Shown one piece after another: positions 1-9,312 of a DNA stretch of 64,000 nucleotides; within the stretch, counting starts at the first letter, position 1, and every line of letters starts with the position of its first letter. The position numbers were made by a program, and so were the translations under genes. The stretch is from JAWKWH01 sp963669455 (GTDB lineage: Bacteria > Pseudomonadota > Alphaproteobacteria > Rhizobiales > Rhizobiaceae). A model generated the notes under the pieces. That model had not been told where the DNA came from. It ran no database searches and was given only the letters and a program-made list of their open reading frames with translations. The stretch lies in assembly GCA_963669455.1 (NCBI GenBank), contig OY770026.1, forward strand, positions 248,001-312,000. The letters are read 5' to 3'.

Positions 1-843
1 CGCATAGATAGTCTGGAAACGCTCCTTGGGCGTTACGCCGTGATTTTGTGCGACGTTTGGGGCGTGGTTCACAACGGCATTGCTGCGTTCGATGAGGCCT
101 GTGCCGCGCTTGCCCGGGCACGCGAAGCAGGAAAGGTGGTCGTCCTCATCACTAACTCTCCAAGACCCAACAGTGGTGTGGAGCAGCAGATCAACGGCTT
201 GAACGTGCCAAATAGCAGTTGGGACAGGATTGTCACATCGGGCGATGTAACCCGCAATCTGATCGCCCAATCAGCCCGGCGTATTTATCATCTCGGGCCT
301 GATCGTGACTATGAGATTTATGACGGGCTCGATATCGACATGGTCGATGAATTCGAAGCGGCAGCGATATGTTGCACCGGACTGTTCGACGATCAGACGG
401 AGACACCTGAAACCTATATTGAAATGCTGCAACGGTTTCGGTCGCGTGATCTGCCTTTTATCTGCGCCAATCCGGATATCGTCGTCGAGCGTGGCGACCA
501 GATGCTCTGGTGCGCCGGCGCATTGGCGCGCGACTATAGTCTTTTGGGTGGCCGCACATTGATCGCCGGCAAGCCGCATCGGCCGATCTACGATGCTGCG
601 CTCACCGCCGCCGCAGATGTTCTGGGCCGCGCCGTTGGTTCATCCGATGCGCTGGCGATTGGCGATGGCATGCTGACCGATGTCAAAGGGGCGGCGGATG
701 CCGGTATCGATGTGCTCTATATCTCCGCCGGTATCCACGCTGCAGAATATGGAGAGGCCGACCGGCCGGATCTCGCGCGCCTGGCGGATTTTTTGAAGTC
801 TCATGGCCATGAGCCGGTAGGCTTCATGCCCCGATTGCGGTAG
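1..843 (+). CDS. HAD-superfamily class IIA hydrolase (TIGR01459-like), 5' end missing
   Basis: This is a cytoplasmic HAD-type phosphatase of the class IIA group that includes NagD and the rhizobial TIGR01459 family; the substrate is unknown. The reading frame is open to the left edge of the window, and the codons before position 40 continue it as RIDSLETLLGRYA, so the true start lies outside. Motif I reads LCDVWGVVHNG, in which the usual DxDG pair is DxWG, as in this subfamily. LITNSPRP is the motif II region, and GDGMLTDVKGAADAGID is the motif IV Asp loop. The gene ends 12 bp before ribF and is probably cotranscribed with it, an arrangement remembered from rhizobia. The family call is firm; the substrate is not. 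Confidence 0.85.
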   Translation, partial: RIDSLETLLGRYAVILCDVWGVVHNGIAAFDEACAALARAREAGKVVVLITNSPRPNSGVEQQINGLNVPNSSWDRIVTSGDVTRNLIAQSARRIYHLGPDRDYEIYDGLDIDMVDEFEAAAICCTGLFDDQTETPETYIEMLQRFRSRDLPFICANPDIVVERGDQMLWCAGALARDYSLLGGRTLIAGKPHRPIYDAALTAAADVLGRAVGSSDALAIGDGMLTDVKGAADAGIDVLYISAGIHAAEYGEADRPDLARLADFLKSHGHEPVGFMPRLR

Positions 844-855
844 TCGGATATCGAC

Positions 856-1869
856 ATGAGCGCAAACCCGCACACAAAGGCACATGCAGGACATCGCCGG
901 ATCACCGGCGGTGTTAGGCTGCCGGAAGAGCTGCGTGGCGGGGTTGTCGCCATTGGCAATTTTGATGGCGTCCATCGCGGCCATCAGGCCGTCCTTGATC
1001 GTGCGCTCAAGGAAGCAGAAAAAGCCTCCGTTCCAGCTTTGGTCCTGACCTTTGAGCCGCATCCCAGAACCCTGTTCAACCCGCAAAAACCGGTCTACCG
1101 CCTGACGCCCCCAACAATGAAAGCTGAGCTTTTGGGCAGGTTTGGTTTCGATGCCGTGATCGAATATCCGTTTACAAAGGCGTTTGCCGGCCGCTCGCCT
1201 GAGGCATTCGTATCCGACGTTCTGTCGGATCAGCTTGGGATTTCATCTGCGATCACCGGTTTTGATTTTCACTTCGGCAAGAGCCGGCAGGGTGGACCCG
1301 GATATCTGATGGAAGCGGGCAGGCGACTTGGCTTCCAGGTCGGCCTTATCGACGCGTTTCGCGATGAGGCAACCGAAGTCATTTCATCGAGCCGTATCCG
1401 CGAATGCCTTTCAGCCGGCGCGCTTGCCGAGGCGAACGGTTTGCTCGGTTATCGGCATTCCATCAGCGGAACTGTCGTCAAAGGCCGCCAATTGGGCCGG
1501 ACGCTTGGATTTCCAACCGCCAATTTCCGCCTCGATGCAGAAACAAGCCTGTGCCACGGCATCTATGCCGTACGCCTGCGCCGCGCCGATAGCAGCCTTT
1601 ATGACGGGGTGGCAAGTTTCGGCCGCCGCCCGACTGTTGAAAACGAGGGCGAAGCTTTGCTGGAGGTTTTTGTTTTTGATTTTGACGACGACCTTTATGG
1701 CGAGGAATGCCTTGTTTCGCTATTCGGCTTTTTGCGCCCTGAAGAAAAATTCGACGGGCTGGAAACACTGACTGCACAGATGAAACGCGATGAAGCGGAA
1801 GCACGTGCCCTTTTGTCGGGCGTCGTTCCGTTTGGCAGTCTGGACCGGATGCTGGCATTTAACACATGA
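856..1869 (+). CDS. ribF: Bifunctional riboflavin kinase / FAD synthetase
   Basis: RibF converts riboflavin to FMN and then FAD using ATP in the cytoplasm. The 337-residue protein has the normal bacterial length. The N-terminal adenylyltransferase half shows GNFDGVHRGHQAV with its nucleotidyltransferase HxGH-like loop. It also shows SSSRIRECL, the conserved segment before the kinase domain. The C-terminal riboflavin kinase half shows GRQLGRTLGFPTANF with the PTAN motif. The gene follows the HAD phosphatase by 12 bp. Its last bases overlap the next start as ATGA (1866-1869), so translation is probably coupled. FAD made here would serve several flavoenzymes in the window, but that is general metabolism, not a specific link. 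Confidence 0.97.
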   Translation: MSANPHTKAHAGHRRITGGVRLPEELRGGVVAIGNFDGVHRGHQAVLDRALKEAEKASVPALVLTFEPHPRTLFNPQKPVYRLTPPTMKAELLGRFGFDAVIEYPFTKAFAGRSPEAFVSDVLSDQLGISSAITGFDFHFGKSRQGGPGYLMEAGRRLGFQVGLIDAFRDEATEVISSSRIRECLSAGALAEANGLLGYRHSISGTVVKGRQLGRTLGFPTANFRLDAETSLCHGIYAVRLRRADSSLYDGVASFGRRPTVENEGEALLEVFVFDFDDDLYGEECLVSLFGFLRPEEKFDGLETLTAQMKRDEAEARALLSGVVPFGSLDRMLAFNT

Positions 1870-2570
1870 ACCGGAATGTTTTGATCACGGGCGCTACCTC
1901 GGGCATCGGTCTGGCGCTCGCCGGACGCATGGCTAAGGGCTCGGATCTTCTTTTGACGGGCCGCCGCGACAGATCCGATGTCAAACAGGCCCTGCCTGAC
2001 GAGGCCAGCTATGTTGAGGCGGATCAGGCCGACCCGGCAGGCGCGTGCGAAGCGGTCCGCGCGGCAATCGAACAGAAGGGATGGACGCATCTTGATGCCG
2101 CCATTTTAAATGCCGGCGCCGGTTTTGCCGGCGAGCCGCAGTCGCAGAGCGCCCAGTCTATCCGTCTGATGCTCAATGCCAATGTCACAGCACCGATGCT
2201 GCTTGCTCATGCGCTTTATCCATTGCTTGCAGCCGCAAATGGCCGGCTGGTGCTGGTAGGTTCGGTCGCGCATCGCGGTGCACCCGGCTTTGCGTCCTAC
2301 GCTGCTTCCAAGGCAGGCTTGCACGGTTTCGGGCGGGCATTGGCGCAAGAATGGCGCGGACGGGTCACGGTTCAGATCATTCATCCAGGTCCGACGGCAA
2401 GCGGGATGCATAAAAAGGCCGGGTTCGACCCCAAGGGCATGGAGCGTTTTTTTCTGCCCGTTGACGCAATGGCTTGCATGATTGAGCGCATCATGGCCGG
2501 TGCAAGGCCGGTTTCGACCGCATCCTATGCCCGTTTTCTGTTGGGCGGATATTGGGCGGGACGCGCATGA
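1866..2570 (+). CDS. Short-chain dehydrogenase/reductase (SDR), first of two
   Basis: This is a classical SDR oxidoreductase, probably NAD(P)-dependent, of 234 residues. The N-terminal Rossmann motif is TGATSGIGLALAG. NAGAG follows at the end of beta-4, VGSVAHR holds the catalytic Ser region, and SYAASKAGLHG gives the YxxxK pair. IIHPGPTAS matches the PG motif after beta-6. The start overlaps ribF as ATGA, and its own stop overlaps the next SDR as ATGA. The three genes therefore look like one translational unit inserted between ribF and ileS, which are usually closer in relatives. The substrate cannot be read from the sequence. Confidence 0.88.
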   Translation: MNRNVLITGATSGIGLALAGRMAKGSDLLLTGRRDRSDVKQALPDEASYVEADQADPAGACEAVRAAIEQKGWTHLDAAILNAGAGFAGEPQSQSAQSIRLMLNANVTAPMLLAHALYPLLAAANGRLVLVGSVAHRGAPGFASYAASKAGLHGFGRALAQEWRGRVTVQIIHPGPTASGMHKKAGFDPKGMERFFLPVDAMACMIERIMAGARPVSTASYARFLLGGYWAGRA

Positions 2571-3313
2571 GTGCGGGCCGGATGCTGATAACCGGCGGAT
2601 CGGCCGGACTTGGAAAGGCCATGGCAAACCAGGCGGTCAAGGCCGGCGGTTCGGTTGTCTGCCTCGATGTCAGGCCGCCCGATCAAGCCGACGGTATTGT
2701 CTATATTGAGTGCGATCTTTCCGACCCCGCCTCTGTCGAGCGTACCCTGCCCACAATTTTGTCGGCAGGCGCCTACACCCATGTTTTTCTCAACGCCGGG
2801 GCCAGCGCAACGGGCGCGTTTGAGGACATACCGGCCGCCGCCATCGGCAGGCTGATGTGCCTGAATGCCGAGGCGCCGATGATCATCGCGTCGAGCCTTG
2901 TTCGGCACGGTGCAGTAACAGGCGGCATCTGCTTTGTGTCGTCACTGTCGCATTTCACCGGCTATCCGGGTGCTGCAACCTATGCCGCGTCCAAGGATGC
3001 CGTTGCCGTCTACGCCAGAAGCGTGCGCAAGCCGTTTGCCAATGCGGGTGTGTCAGTAACGCTTGCCTGCCCGGGTCCCTTGAGAACCGACCACGCCGAA
3101 CGCCACGCGCCGGAAGGGGCTGATGCCTCGAAACGGATGGCGCCCGATGATGCGGCCCGCGCGATCATGGCAGCAACCATGGCCGGGCGCAGGCTCATCA
3201 TCCCTGGAACCGGACCAAAGCTGTTTGCCCTTGCCGGGCGGCTGTTTCCAGGGCTCGTCATCGGCCAGATGCGCAAGCTGATATATGAAAAGCTGGAAAA
3301 GCCGGTGTGGTGA
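2567..3313 (+). CDS. Short-chain dehydrogenase/reductase (SDR), second of two
   Basis: This second SDR has 248 residues from the ATG at 2567, which overlaps the stop of the first SDR. An in-frame ATG lies 15 bp upstream but inside the previous gene, so I use 2567. It has TGGSAGLGKAMA for cofactor binding, NAGASATG, VSSLSHFTG with the catalytic Ser, and TYAASKDAVAVYA with YxxxK. ACPGPLRTD is the PG motif. The C-terminal stretch after residue 205 is hydrophobic (FALAGRLFPGLVIGQM) and may contact the membrane or an apolar substrate. It is similar in plan to its neighbour but not a close duplicate. The pair may form a hetero-oligomer or act in one pathway; this is inference. Confidence 0.87.
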   Translation: MSAGRMLITGGSAGLGKAMANQAVKAGGSVVCLDVRPPDQADGIVYIECDLSDPASVERTLPTILSAGAYTHVFLNAGASATGAFEDIPAAAIGRLMCLNAEAPMIIASSLVRHGAVTGGICFVSSLSHFTGYPGAATYAASKDAVAVYARSVRKPFANAGVSVTLACPGPLRTDHAERHAPEGADASKRMAPDDAARAIMAATMAGRRLIIPGTGPKLFALAGRLFPGLVIGQMRKLIYEKLEKPVW

Positions 3314-3556
3314 CGGCGGCGATGGACATTTGCGCGGCACAAAGCCCTTTATTCATATCGCGACCTCGGCTAGAAGTCGCGGCCATGATGAGACCCGTTT
3401 ACCACGCCATTTTGGCCATGCGAATTATTGGCCCGGCCACCCGCTGCGATTGACAAGCGGGAAGGCCGGGAAATTTGCGCCGGAAATGGCGCCATTCCGC
3501 GTAGTTTTAAAACCGACAATGCCGCCGACGATACGGCAATCCCGAACGGGGACAAG

Positions 3557-6532
3557 ATGACCGAGAAAAAACCAACTGAACCGGGCGAAAAGCTCGACTA
3601 TTCCAAAACGCTCTTTCTGCCGAAAACCGATTTTCCGATGCGTGCCGGCCTGCCGAAAAAGGAGCCGGAGATCGTTGCCCGCTGGCAGGAGATGAATCTT
3701 TACCAAAAGCTTCGCCAGGACGCCGCCGGCAGGCCGAAATATGTGCTGCATGACGGCCCGCCCTACGCCAATGGCAACATCCATATCGGCCATTCGCTGA
3801 ACAAGGTGCTAAAAGACATCATCACCCGCTCGTTCCAGATGCGCGGCTTCGACAGCAATTATATTCCCGGCTGGGATTGCCATGGCCTGCCGATCGAGTG
3901 GAAGATTGAGGAACAATACCGAGCCAAGGGCAAGAACAAGGACGAGGTTCCGGTCAATGAATTCCGCCGGGAATGCCGCGACTTTGCCGACCACTGGATT
4001 ACCGTGCAAACGGAGGAGTTTCAGCGGCTTGGTATCGTTGGAGACTTCAAAACGCCCTATACGACGATGAACTTCCACGCCGAGGCGCGTATTGCCGGTG
4101 AATTATTAAAATTCGCCACATCGGACCAGCTTTACCGCGGCTCGAAGCCGGTGATGTGGTCGGTGGTCGAGCGCACCGCGCTGGCCGAGGCTGAAGTCGA
4201 ATACCAGGACTATGAGAGCGACACGGTCTGGGTGAAGTTTCCGATCTTGGAGGCGGGCAGCCCCGGAGATGATGATGAGCAGCGCAAGGCGATTATGGGA
4301 GCCAGCGTCGTCATCTGGACGACCACGCCGTGGACCATCCCCGGCAACCGGGCGATCAGCTATTCGTCGCGCATCGGCTACGGCCTTTATCAAGTCACGG
4401 CAGCCGAAAATGATTTTGGGCCTCAACCGGGCGAGAGCCTGATCTTTGCCGACGCGCTTGCCGAGGAAAGTTTTGCCAAGGCGAAACTGGGTTTCAAAAA
4501 ACTATGCGATGTTTCCGCCGATGAACTCGCTGCCATTACCTGCGCCCACCCTCTGGCCGGATGGCCTACCTCCTCACAAGGGGGAGGGGGATATTCCTTC
4601 CAAATCCCCCTCCTTGATGGTGATCATGTCACCGATGATGCCGGTACCGGTTTCGTCCACACTGCGCCCGGCCATGGCCGCGAGGATTTTGAAATCTGGA
4701 TGGACAATGCGCGCGCCCTTGAAGCGCGCGGCATTTCATCGAAAATCCCGTTTACCGTCGGTGATGATGGCTGTTTTACCAAGGATGCACCGGGCTTCGG
4801 TCCGGATCGAGATGGCGGTGCGGCGCGCGTCATCAACGACAAAGGCAAGAAGGGGGACGCCAATCAGGCGGTCATCTCTGCCTTGATCGAACAGAACAGG
4901 CTATTTGCCCGCGGAAGGCTGAAACATACCTATCCGCATTCCTGGCGGTCGAAAAAGCCGGTCATCTTCCGCAACACGCCGCAATGGTTCGTCCATATGG
5001 ACAAGGACCTTGGCGATGGCACCACGCTGCGCTCTCGCGCCTTAAACGCGATTGATCAGACCCGTTTCGTGCCTGCCGCCGGGCAGACGCGCCTGCGCAA
5101 GATGATCGAGGACCGGCCTGACTGGGTATTGTCGCGTCAACGCGCCTGGGGTGTGCCGATCTGTGTCTTTGCCGACGCTGAGGGCGAGGTGCTGAAGGAT
5201 GAGGCGGTTAACACCCGCATTCTCGAAGCCTTCGAGGCGGAAGGGGCCGACGCCTGGTTTGCAGATGGCGCCAAGGAGCGTTTTCTCGGCAACGACCATG
5301 ATGCGGGCAAATGGACCATGGTCACCGACATTCTCGATGTCTGGTTCGATTCCGGTTCAACCCACGCGTTTACGCTGGAAGACCGCGATGACGTAAAATG
5401 GCCGGCCGACGTTTATCTGGAAGGCTCCGACCAGCATCGTGGCTGGTTCCATTCCTCTCTGCTGGAAAGCTGCGGCACCCGTGGCCGCGCACCTTACGAC
5501 ACGGTCATCACCCATGGCTTCACCATGGCCGAAGATGGCCGCAAGATGTCCAAGTCGCTGAACAACCAGACATTTCCGCAGGACATCATGAACCAGTCCG
5601 GCGCCGATATTCTGCGCCTCTGGGTGGCCACGACCGACTATTGGGAAGACCAGCGCCTCGGCAAATCGGTGATCCAGACCAATGTCGATTCCTATCGCAA
5701 ATTGCGCAACACCATCCGCTGGATGCTCGGCACGCTGGCGCATGATGAAGGCGAGGAGGTTTCGGTTGCCGATATGCCGGAACTGGAGCGGCTGATGCTG
5801 CACCGGCTGGCGGAGCTGAATGATCTGGTGCGCAAGGGCTATGATGATTTCGACTTCAAACGCGTCGCCCGCTCGGTGCTTGATTTCATGGTGGTTGAGT
5901 TGTCGGCCTTCTATTTCGATATTCGCAAGGACGCGCTTTACTGCGATGCGCCGTCAAGTTTCCGCCGTCAGGCATCTCTTCAGGTTGTCCGCAAACTGTT
6001 TGACTGCACCGTGCTGTGGCTTGCGCCAATCCTGCCATTCACGACGGAAGAAGCCTGGCTTGAGCGCTATCCAGACGAAAGTTCCGTTCACCTGGCCCAG
6101 TTTCCCGATGTTCCAAGCGACTGGCGCGATGATGCGCTTGCGGCCAAGTGGAAGGACATTCGCAAGGTACGCCGCGTTGTAACAGGCGCGCTGGAGATTG
6201 AGCGGCGCGAAAAACGCATCGGCTCGTCCCTGGAAGCCTCGCCGGTGGTTTATGTAACCGATAACGGGCTGGCAGCGGCGATCGATGGTGCCGATATGGC
6301 CGAAATCTGCATCACAAGCGGCCTGGAAATCAGAACCGATGAGGCGCCGCAAGACGCGTTTCGTCTTGACGAGGTCGATGGCGTTGCCGTGGTGGAGCGG
6401 CCCGCAGCCGGCACGAAATGTGCCCGTTCATGGCGCTTTACCGATGATGTCGGGGCGGATGCGGACTATCCTGATGTTTCGGCCCGCGATGCGGCTGCGT
6501 TGAAAGAACTAGCCGCATTGGGCCGCATGTGA
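3557..6532 (+). CDS. ileS: Isoleucyl-tRNA synthetase
   Basis: IleRS charges tRNA-Ile. The frame is open from 3428, but the family N-terminus begins at MTEKKPTEPG (ATG 3557), giving 991 residues. Class I signatures are HIGH at residues 76-79 and KMSKS at about 663-667. GWDCHGLPIEW, the IleRS-specific segment, and the editing-domain segments (WTTTPWTIPGN, GTGFVHTAPGHG) are intact. Two oddities: residues about 336-345 (WPTSSQGGGG) look like an extra loop encoded by a GC-rich hairpin, described separately. The C-terminal zinc-finger region keeps only one Cys (KCARSWR), so the usual four-Cys site is lost; similar loss is remembered in rhizobial IleRS. Confidence 0.97.
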   Translation: MTEKKPTEPGEKLDYSKTLFLPKTDFPMRAGLPKKEPEIVARWQEMNLYQKLRQDAAGRPKYVLHDGPPYANGNIHIGHSLNKVLKDIITRSFQMRGFDSNYIPGWDCHGLPIEWKIEEQYRAKGKNKDEVPVNEFRRECRDFADHWITVQTEEFQRLGIVGDFKTPYTTMNFHAEARIAGELLKFATSDQLYRGSKPVMWSVVERTALAEAEVEYQDYESDTVWVKFPILEAGSPGDDDEQRKAIMGASVVIWTTTPWTIPGNRAISYSSRIGYGLYQVTAAENDFGPQPGESLIFADALAEESFAKAKLGFKKLCDVSADELAAITCAHPLAGWPTSSQGGGGYSFQIPLLDGDHVTDDAGTGFVHTAPGHGREDFEIWMDNARALEARGISSKIPFTVGDDGCFTKDAPGFGPDRDGGAARVINDKGKKGDANQAVISALIEQNRLFARGRLKHTYPHSWRSKKPVIFRNTPQWFVHMDKDLGDGTTLRSRALNAIDQTRFVPAAGQTRLRKMIEDRPDWVLSRQRAWGVPICVFADAEGEVLKDEAVNTRILEAFEAEGADAWFADGAKERFLGNDHDAGKWTMVTDILDVWFDSGSTHAFTLEDRDDVKWPADVYLEGSDQHRGWFHSSLLESCGTRGRAPYDTVITHGFTMAEDGRKMSKSLNNQTFPQDIMNQSGADILRLWVATTDYWEDQRLGKSVIQTNVDSYRKLRNTIRWMLGTLAHDEGEEVSVADMPELERLMLHRLAELNDLVRKGYDDFDFKRVARSVLDFMVVELSAFYFDIRKDALYCDAPSSFRRQASLQVVRKLFDCTVLWLAPILPFTTEEAWLERYPDESSVHLAQFPDVPSDWRDDALAAKWKDIRKVRRVVTGALEIERREKRIGSSLEASPVVYVTDNGLAAAIDGADMAEICITSGLEIRTDEAPQDAFRLDEVDGVAVVERPAAGTKCARSWRFTDDVGADADYPDVSARDAAALKELAALGRM
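4577..4616. repeat. Hairpin-forming G/C-run insert inside ileS
   Basis: Perfect 10-bp arms GGAGGGGGAT (4583-4592) and ATCCCCCTCC (4604-4613) flank an 11-nt loop, with CAAG/CTTG extending the outside. The G-run/C-run composition resembles short intergenic palindromes common in alphaproteobacteria rather than normal coding sequence. It is in frame and adds about ten residues to the IleRS editing region. Confidence 0.6.
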
Positions 6533-6539
6533 TAGTGAA

Positions 6540-6597
6540 CCAGCATCGGGACGCCATGTTATTGCCGGATTTAACCGGCATCAGGCGTCCATGCTGG
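6540..6597. terminator. Long two-storey hairpin after ileS
   Basis: Three nested sets of arms stack here: CCAGCAT/ATGCTGG (6540-6546, 6591-6597), GGACGCC/GGCGTCC (6549-6555, 6584-6590) and TGCCGG/CCGGCA (6563-6568, 6575-6580). It starts 8 bases after the ileS stop. There is no T-run, so it may be a 3'-end stabilising or processing structure rather than a classical intrinsic terminator. Confidence 0.6.
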
Positions 6598-6647
6598 CGC
6601 TACACGCGCTAATGGGACCAACAAAATTGTGCGAAGGGCATGTTCCG

Positions 6648-7433
6648 GTGAATAAATCCTGCGTTGAACGGTCCGGCTTGGTCCGGATGGGAGCCATAAT
6701 CCTGCTATCGGCGTCGTTTGCAGGCCTTGGCGGGTGTGTAAGTTCACCGACCTACGGTACCGGCAAACCGGCCAGTAAACAGCTTTTCGAAGACGTCACC
6801 GGTGTTCTGGCGATCGGCCCGAGCAACAATCGCGAGCAGATTGCCTACAAGCCGCGGCCGGAGCTGGTCAAACCTGCCGAAACGAGTGCGCTGCCGGCGC
6901 CGCAGGGCAATGTCGTCGCATCAGCCAATGGTGTGTGGCCGGAATCGCCTGAACAACAGCGGGCCCGGCTGCGTGCGGATGCTACCGAAAACCGCGATAC
7001 GCTTGGCTGGAAACCCAAAATCAAGGGCCCGGAAAACGCCGAGACCAGATCAGCGGCGCAATATGACCGCAACCCGAACCTCGTTTTGGATACGTCGGAG
7101 ACAAATGCGGCTTCGCGTGCGCGTGCATTGAGGAAGCCGAAACCAGCCCGCTCAGCCGCCCAGTACGATCGAAATCCGGCTCTAGCGTCGGCTGAAGTCG
7201 ATCCAAACAAGGCGCGTGAAGAATTCAACCGCCGTCTTGCCGCGACCCGGCAGGGAAATCCGACATCACGCAAATATCTAAGCGAACCGCCGATTAAATA
7301 TCGTGCTGCGGCCGAAACCGCGCCGGTCAACGATATTGGCGAAGATGAGTACAAAAAAGAAGCCAGGCGCAAGGCCAATTCCCGCAAAAAGGCAGGCAAG
7401 AAAAGCTGGCGCGATTACGTTCCGTTTCTTTGA
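6648..7433 (+). CDS. Conserved rhizobial lipoprotein
   Basis: This is a predicted outer- or inner-membrane lipoprotein of about 261 residues with no known function. The frame is open from 6591, but that start lies in the ileS 3' hairpin. The GTG at 6648 (VNKSCVERSG) has GAAGG upstream and matches the start I remember in rhizobial homologues; ATG 6687 is also possible. The signal peptide ends in a lipobox, FAGLGGC. The mature part is hydrophilic, with two near-repeats of SAAQYDRNP and an EQIAYKPRPELVKP segment remembered as typical of the family. The C-terminus is very basic (KKEARRKANSRKKAGKK). It sits between ileS and tadA as in related genomes. Confidence 0.8.
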   Translation: MNKSCVERSGLVRMGAIILLSASFAGLGGCVSSPTYGTGKPASKQLFEDVTGVLAIGPSNNREQIAYKPRPELVKPAETSALPAPQGNVVASANGVWPESPEQQRARLRADATENRDTLGWKPKIKGPENAETRSAAQYDRNPNLVLDTSETNAASRARALRKPKPARSAAQYDRNPALASAEVDPNKAREEFNRRLAATRQGNPTSRKYLSEPPIKYRAAAETAPVNDIGEDEYKKEARRKANSRKKAGKKSWRDYVPFL

Positions 7434-7482
7434 GGCGCGGGCGTTTCTTGCTCAAATCGTAAAACGCACGACATGATGCGGC

Positions 7483-7932
7483 TCAGGTGCGTTTGCCGGA
7501 AAAGAAACCACGCAAAAGCGCTGCCGCCTCGCGCTCGCCAATACCGGAATAGACCTCCGGCGCGTGATGGCAGGAGGCGCTGGCAAAAAAGCGAACGCCG
7601 TTTTCAACCGCGCCACCCTTGGGGTCACCCGCTGCGAAATAAAGCCGCCCGATCCGTGAGAAGCTGATGGCGGCGGCGCACATCGTGCACGGTTCCAGTG
7701 TCACATAGAGATCGGCGCCGGTAAGCCGCTCCGCATCGAGCGCCGAACAGGCCTGCCGAATCGCCAGAATTTCGGCATGTGCGGTCGGATCATTGAGTTC
7801 ACGCGTCCGGTTTCCCGCCCGCGCGACAATCTTTCCCCCATGCACGATTGCCGCGCCGACCGGCACTTCTCCGCGGCTTTCGGCAGCCTTGGCTTCCTCC
7901 AGGGCGATGTCCATCGGGCGCTGCAATCGCAT
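7483..7932 (-). CDS. tadA: tRNA-specific adenosine deaminase
   Basis: TadA deaminates adenosine 34 to inosine in tRNA-Arg(ACG). The protein has 149 residues, the usual length. The zinc deaminase motif is HAE (His52, Glu54) plus PCTMC (Cys82, Cys85). GDPKGGAVENGVRFF near the C-terminus is typical of TadA rather than cytidine or guanine deaminases. It is divergent from rluB, with a 93-bp gap that must hold both promoters, and converges with the lipoprotein gene. Confidence 0.95.
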   Translation of the reverse strand: MRLQRPMDIALEEAKAAESRGEVPVGAAIVHGGKIVARAGNRTRELNDPTAHAEILAIRQACSALDAERLTGADLYVTLEPCTMCAAAISFSRIGRLYFAAGDPKGGAVENGVRFFASASCHHAPEVYSGIGEREAAALLRGFFSGKRT

Positions 7933-8025
7933 TCTCCTGTCCGGTGTTTCGATACTGGCGTTTCGATTAGGCTCGCGTCATGCGTTTGTATTTGTTAGTA
8001 CCCCGCGTCGAAAGAAGAAAATCAC

Positions 8026-9312
8026 ATGCCTGAAAATCGAAAACCACGCTTCGCTGGCAAAAAACCCTCGGGCGCAAACCGCAGCACGCCGCCAAAGACG
8101 CGCGTTTCAGCGGAAAAGCCGGCTTCAGACGCGACTGTGGACGAGCCGGAACCGCGCGAAAGGATCGCCAAGCGCATAGCCCGGTCCGGCCTGGCATCGC
8201 GCCGCGACGCCGAGGCGATGATCGCAGAAGGCCGTGTCAAGGTGAACGGCAATGTGCTGACCTCGCCGGCGTTCACCGTGACGGCAAAGGACATGGTTGT
8301 GGTTGATGGCGAAAAACTGCCGGACCGCGAGCGCACACGGTTATTTCTGTTTCACAAGCCCTCCGGCACCATGACCACCAATCGCGACCCGGAGGGGCGC
8401 AAAACCATTTTCGACGTCCTTCCCAAGGGACTGCCCCGGCTGATGACCGTCGGCAGGCTCGATTTTACCACCGAAGGGCTGTTGTTGATGACCAATGATG
8501 GCGGCCTTGCCCGGGTGCTGGAACTGCCATCGACGGGCTGGCTGCGGCGCTACAGGGTTCGTGTGCATGGCACAGTCGTTCAGCAGGCGCTGGAAGGTTT
8601 GAAAGAGGGTATTGCGGTTGACGGCGTTCTTTACGGCGCCATTGATGCCGAGCTTGAACGGCAGCAGGGGTCGAATGCATGGCTTCAACTTTCGTTGCGT
8701 GAAGGCAAGAACCGGGAAATTAAGAATGTGCTCGGCGCACTGGGTCTCGATGTCACGCGGCTGATCCGCATTTCCTATGGCCCTTTTCAGCTGGGCAGCC
8801 TCGACCCCGGCGCAATTATGGAATTGAAAGGCCGGACCCTTAAAGATCAGCTCGGCGAACGGCTGATACGCGAAGCGCGCGCAGATTTTGACAGCGATAT
8901 TCTGACACCGTTTTCAAACAGGCCGGAAAAGAAGGACCACAGGCAAAAGGAAAAATCCAACAATCGCGGCGGCCAGGATCGTTCGATGACGCGCGAAGAG
9001 GCGCTCGGTCGGCTGCAAACGGAAAAGCCCAGCCGCCACAAACCACGTGACAAGGCCAGATCGCAGCGCGATGACAAGGAAGACGCGCCGCAAAAGAAAC
9101 GCGGTTTTGAACCACCGCGCTCACGCGCGTCCAATGTGTGGATGGCGCCTGGAGCCAAGCCAAAAGGCAACAGAAAAAAACATAGTGGCTCCGGTGAAGG
9201 CCCGGCTGGGAAAACCGGTGCGGGAGGTCACGGCAAACCGGCCGGCCGCCACGCGGATGCAAAGCACGCGCCATCTGGAAAAAAGGCAAAACATGCGGAT
9301 CGTCGCCGGTGA
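8026..9312 (+). CDS. rluB: 23S rRNA pseudouridine synthase RluB-type with long basic tail
   Basis: This is an RsuA/RluB/E/F-family pseudouridine synthase acting on rRNA. Residues about 46-95 form an S4 RNA-binding domain (RIAKRIARSGLASRRDAE). The catalytic motif is GRLDFTTEGLLLMTNDG with Asp146, and EGKNREIKNVLGALGL is the family C-terminal signature. After residue about 295 there is an extra 130-residue low-complexity tail rich in Lys, Arg, Gly and Ser, probably disordered and RNA-binding. Such tails are usual in alphaproteobacterial RluB. The last 20 bp overlap rsmD, so both rRNA-modification enzymes are likely made from one message. RluB versus RluE/F is by length and tail. Confidence 0.9.
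   Translation: MPENRKPRFAGKKPSGANRSTPPKTRVSAEKPASDATVDEPEPRERIAKRIARSGLASRRDAEAMIAEGRVKVNGNVLTSPAFTVTAKDMVVVDGEKLPDRERTRLFLFHKPSGTMTTNRDPEGRKTIFDVLPKGLPRLMTVGRLDFTTEGLLLMTNDGGLARVLELPSTGWLRRYRVRVHGTVVQQALEGLKEGIAVDGVLYGAIDAELERQQGSNAWLQLSLREGKNREIKNVLGALGLDVTRLIRISYGPFQLGSLDPGAIMELKGRTLKDQLGERLIREARADFDSDILTPFSNRPEKKDHRQKEKSNNRGGQDRSMTREEALGRLQTEKPSRHKPRDKARSQRDDKEDAPQKKRGFEPPRSRASNVWMAPGAKPKGNRKKHSGSGEGPAGKTGAGGHGKPAGRHADAKHAPSGKKAKHADRRR

Noticed and set aside
3428..3556. 43-codon N-terminal extension of IleRS
   Set aside because: The extension is Arg/Pro-rich without family similarity, and a normal IleRS start is at 3557.
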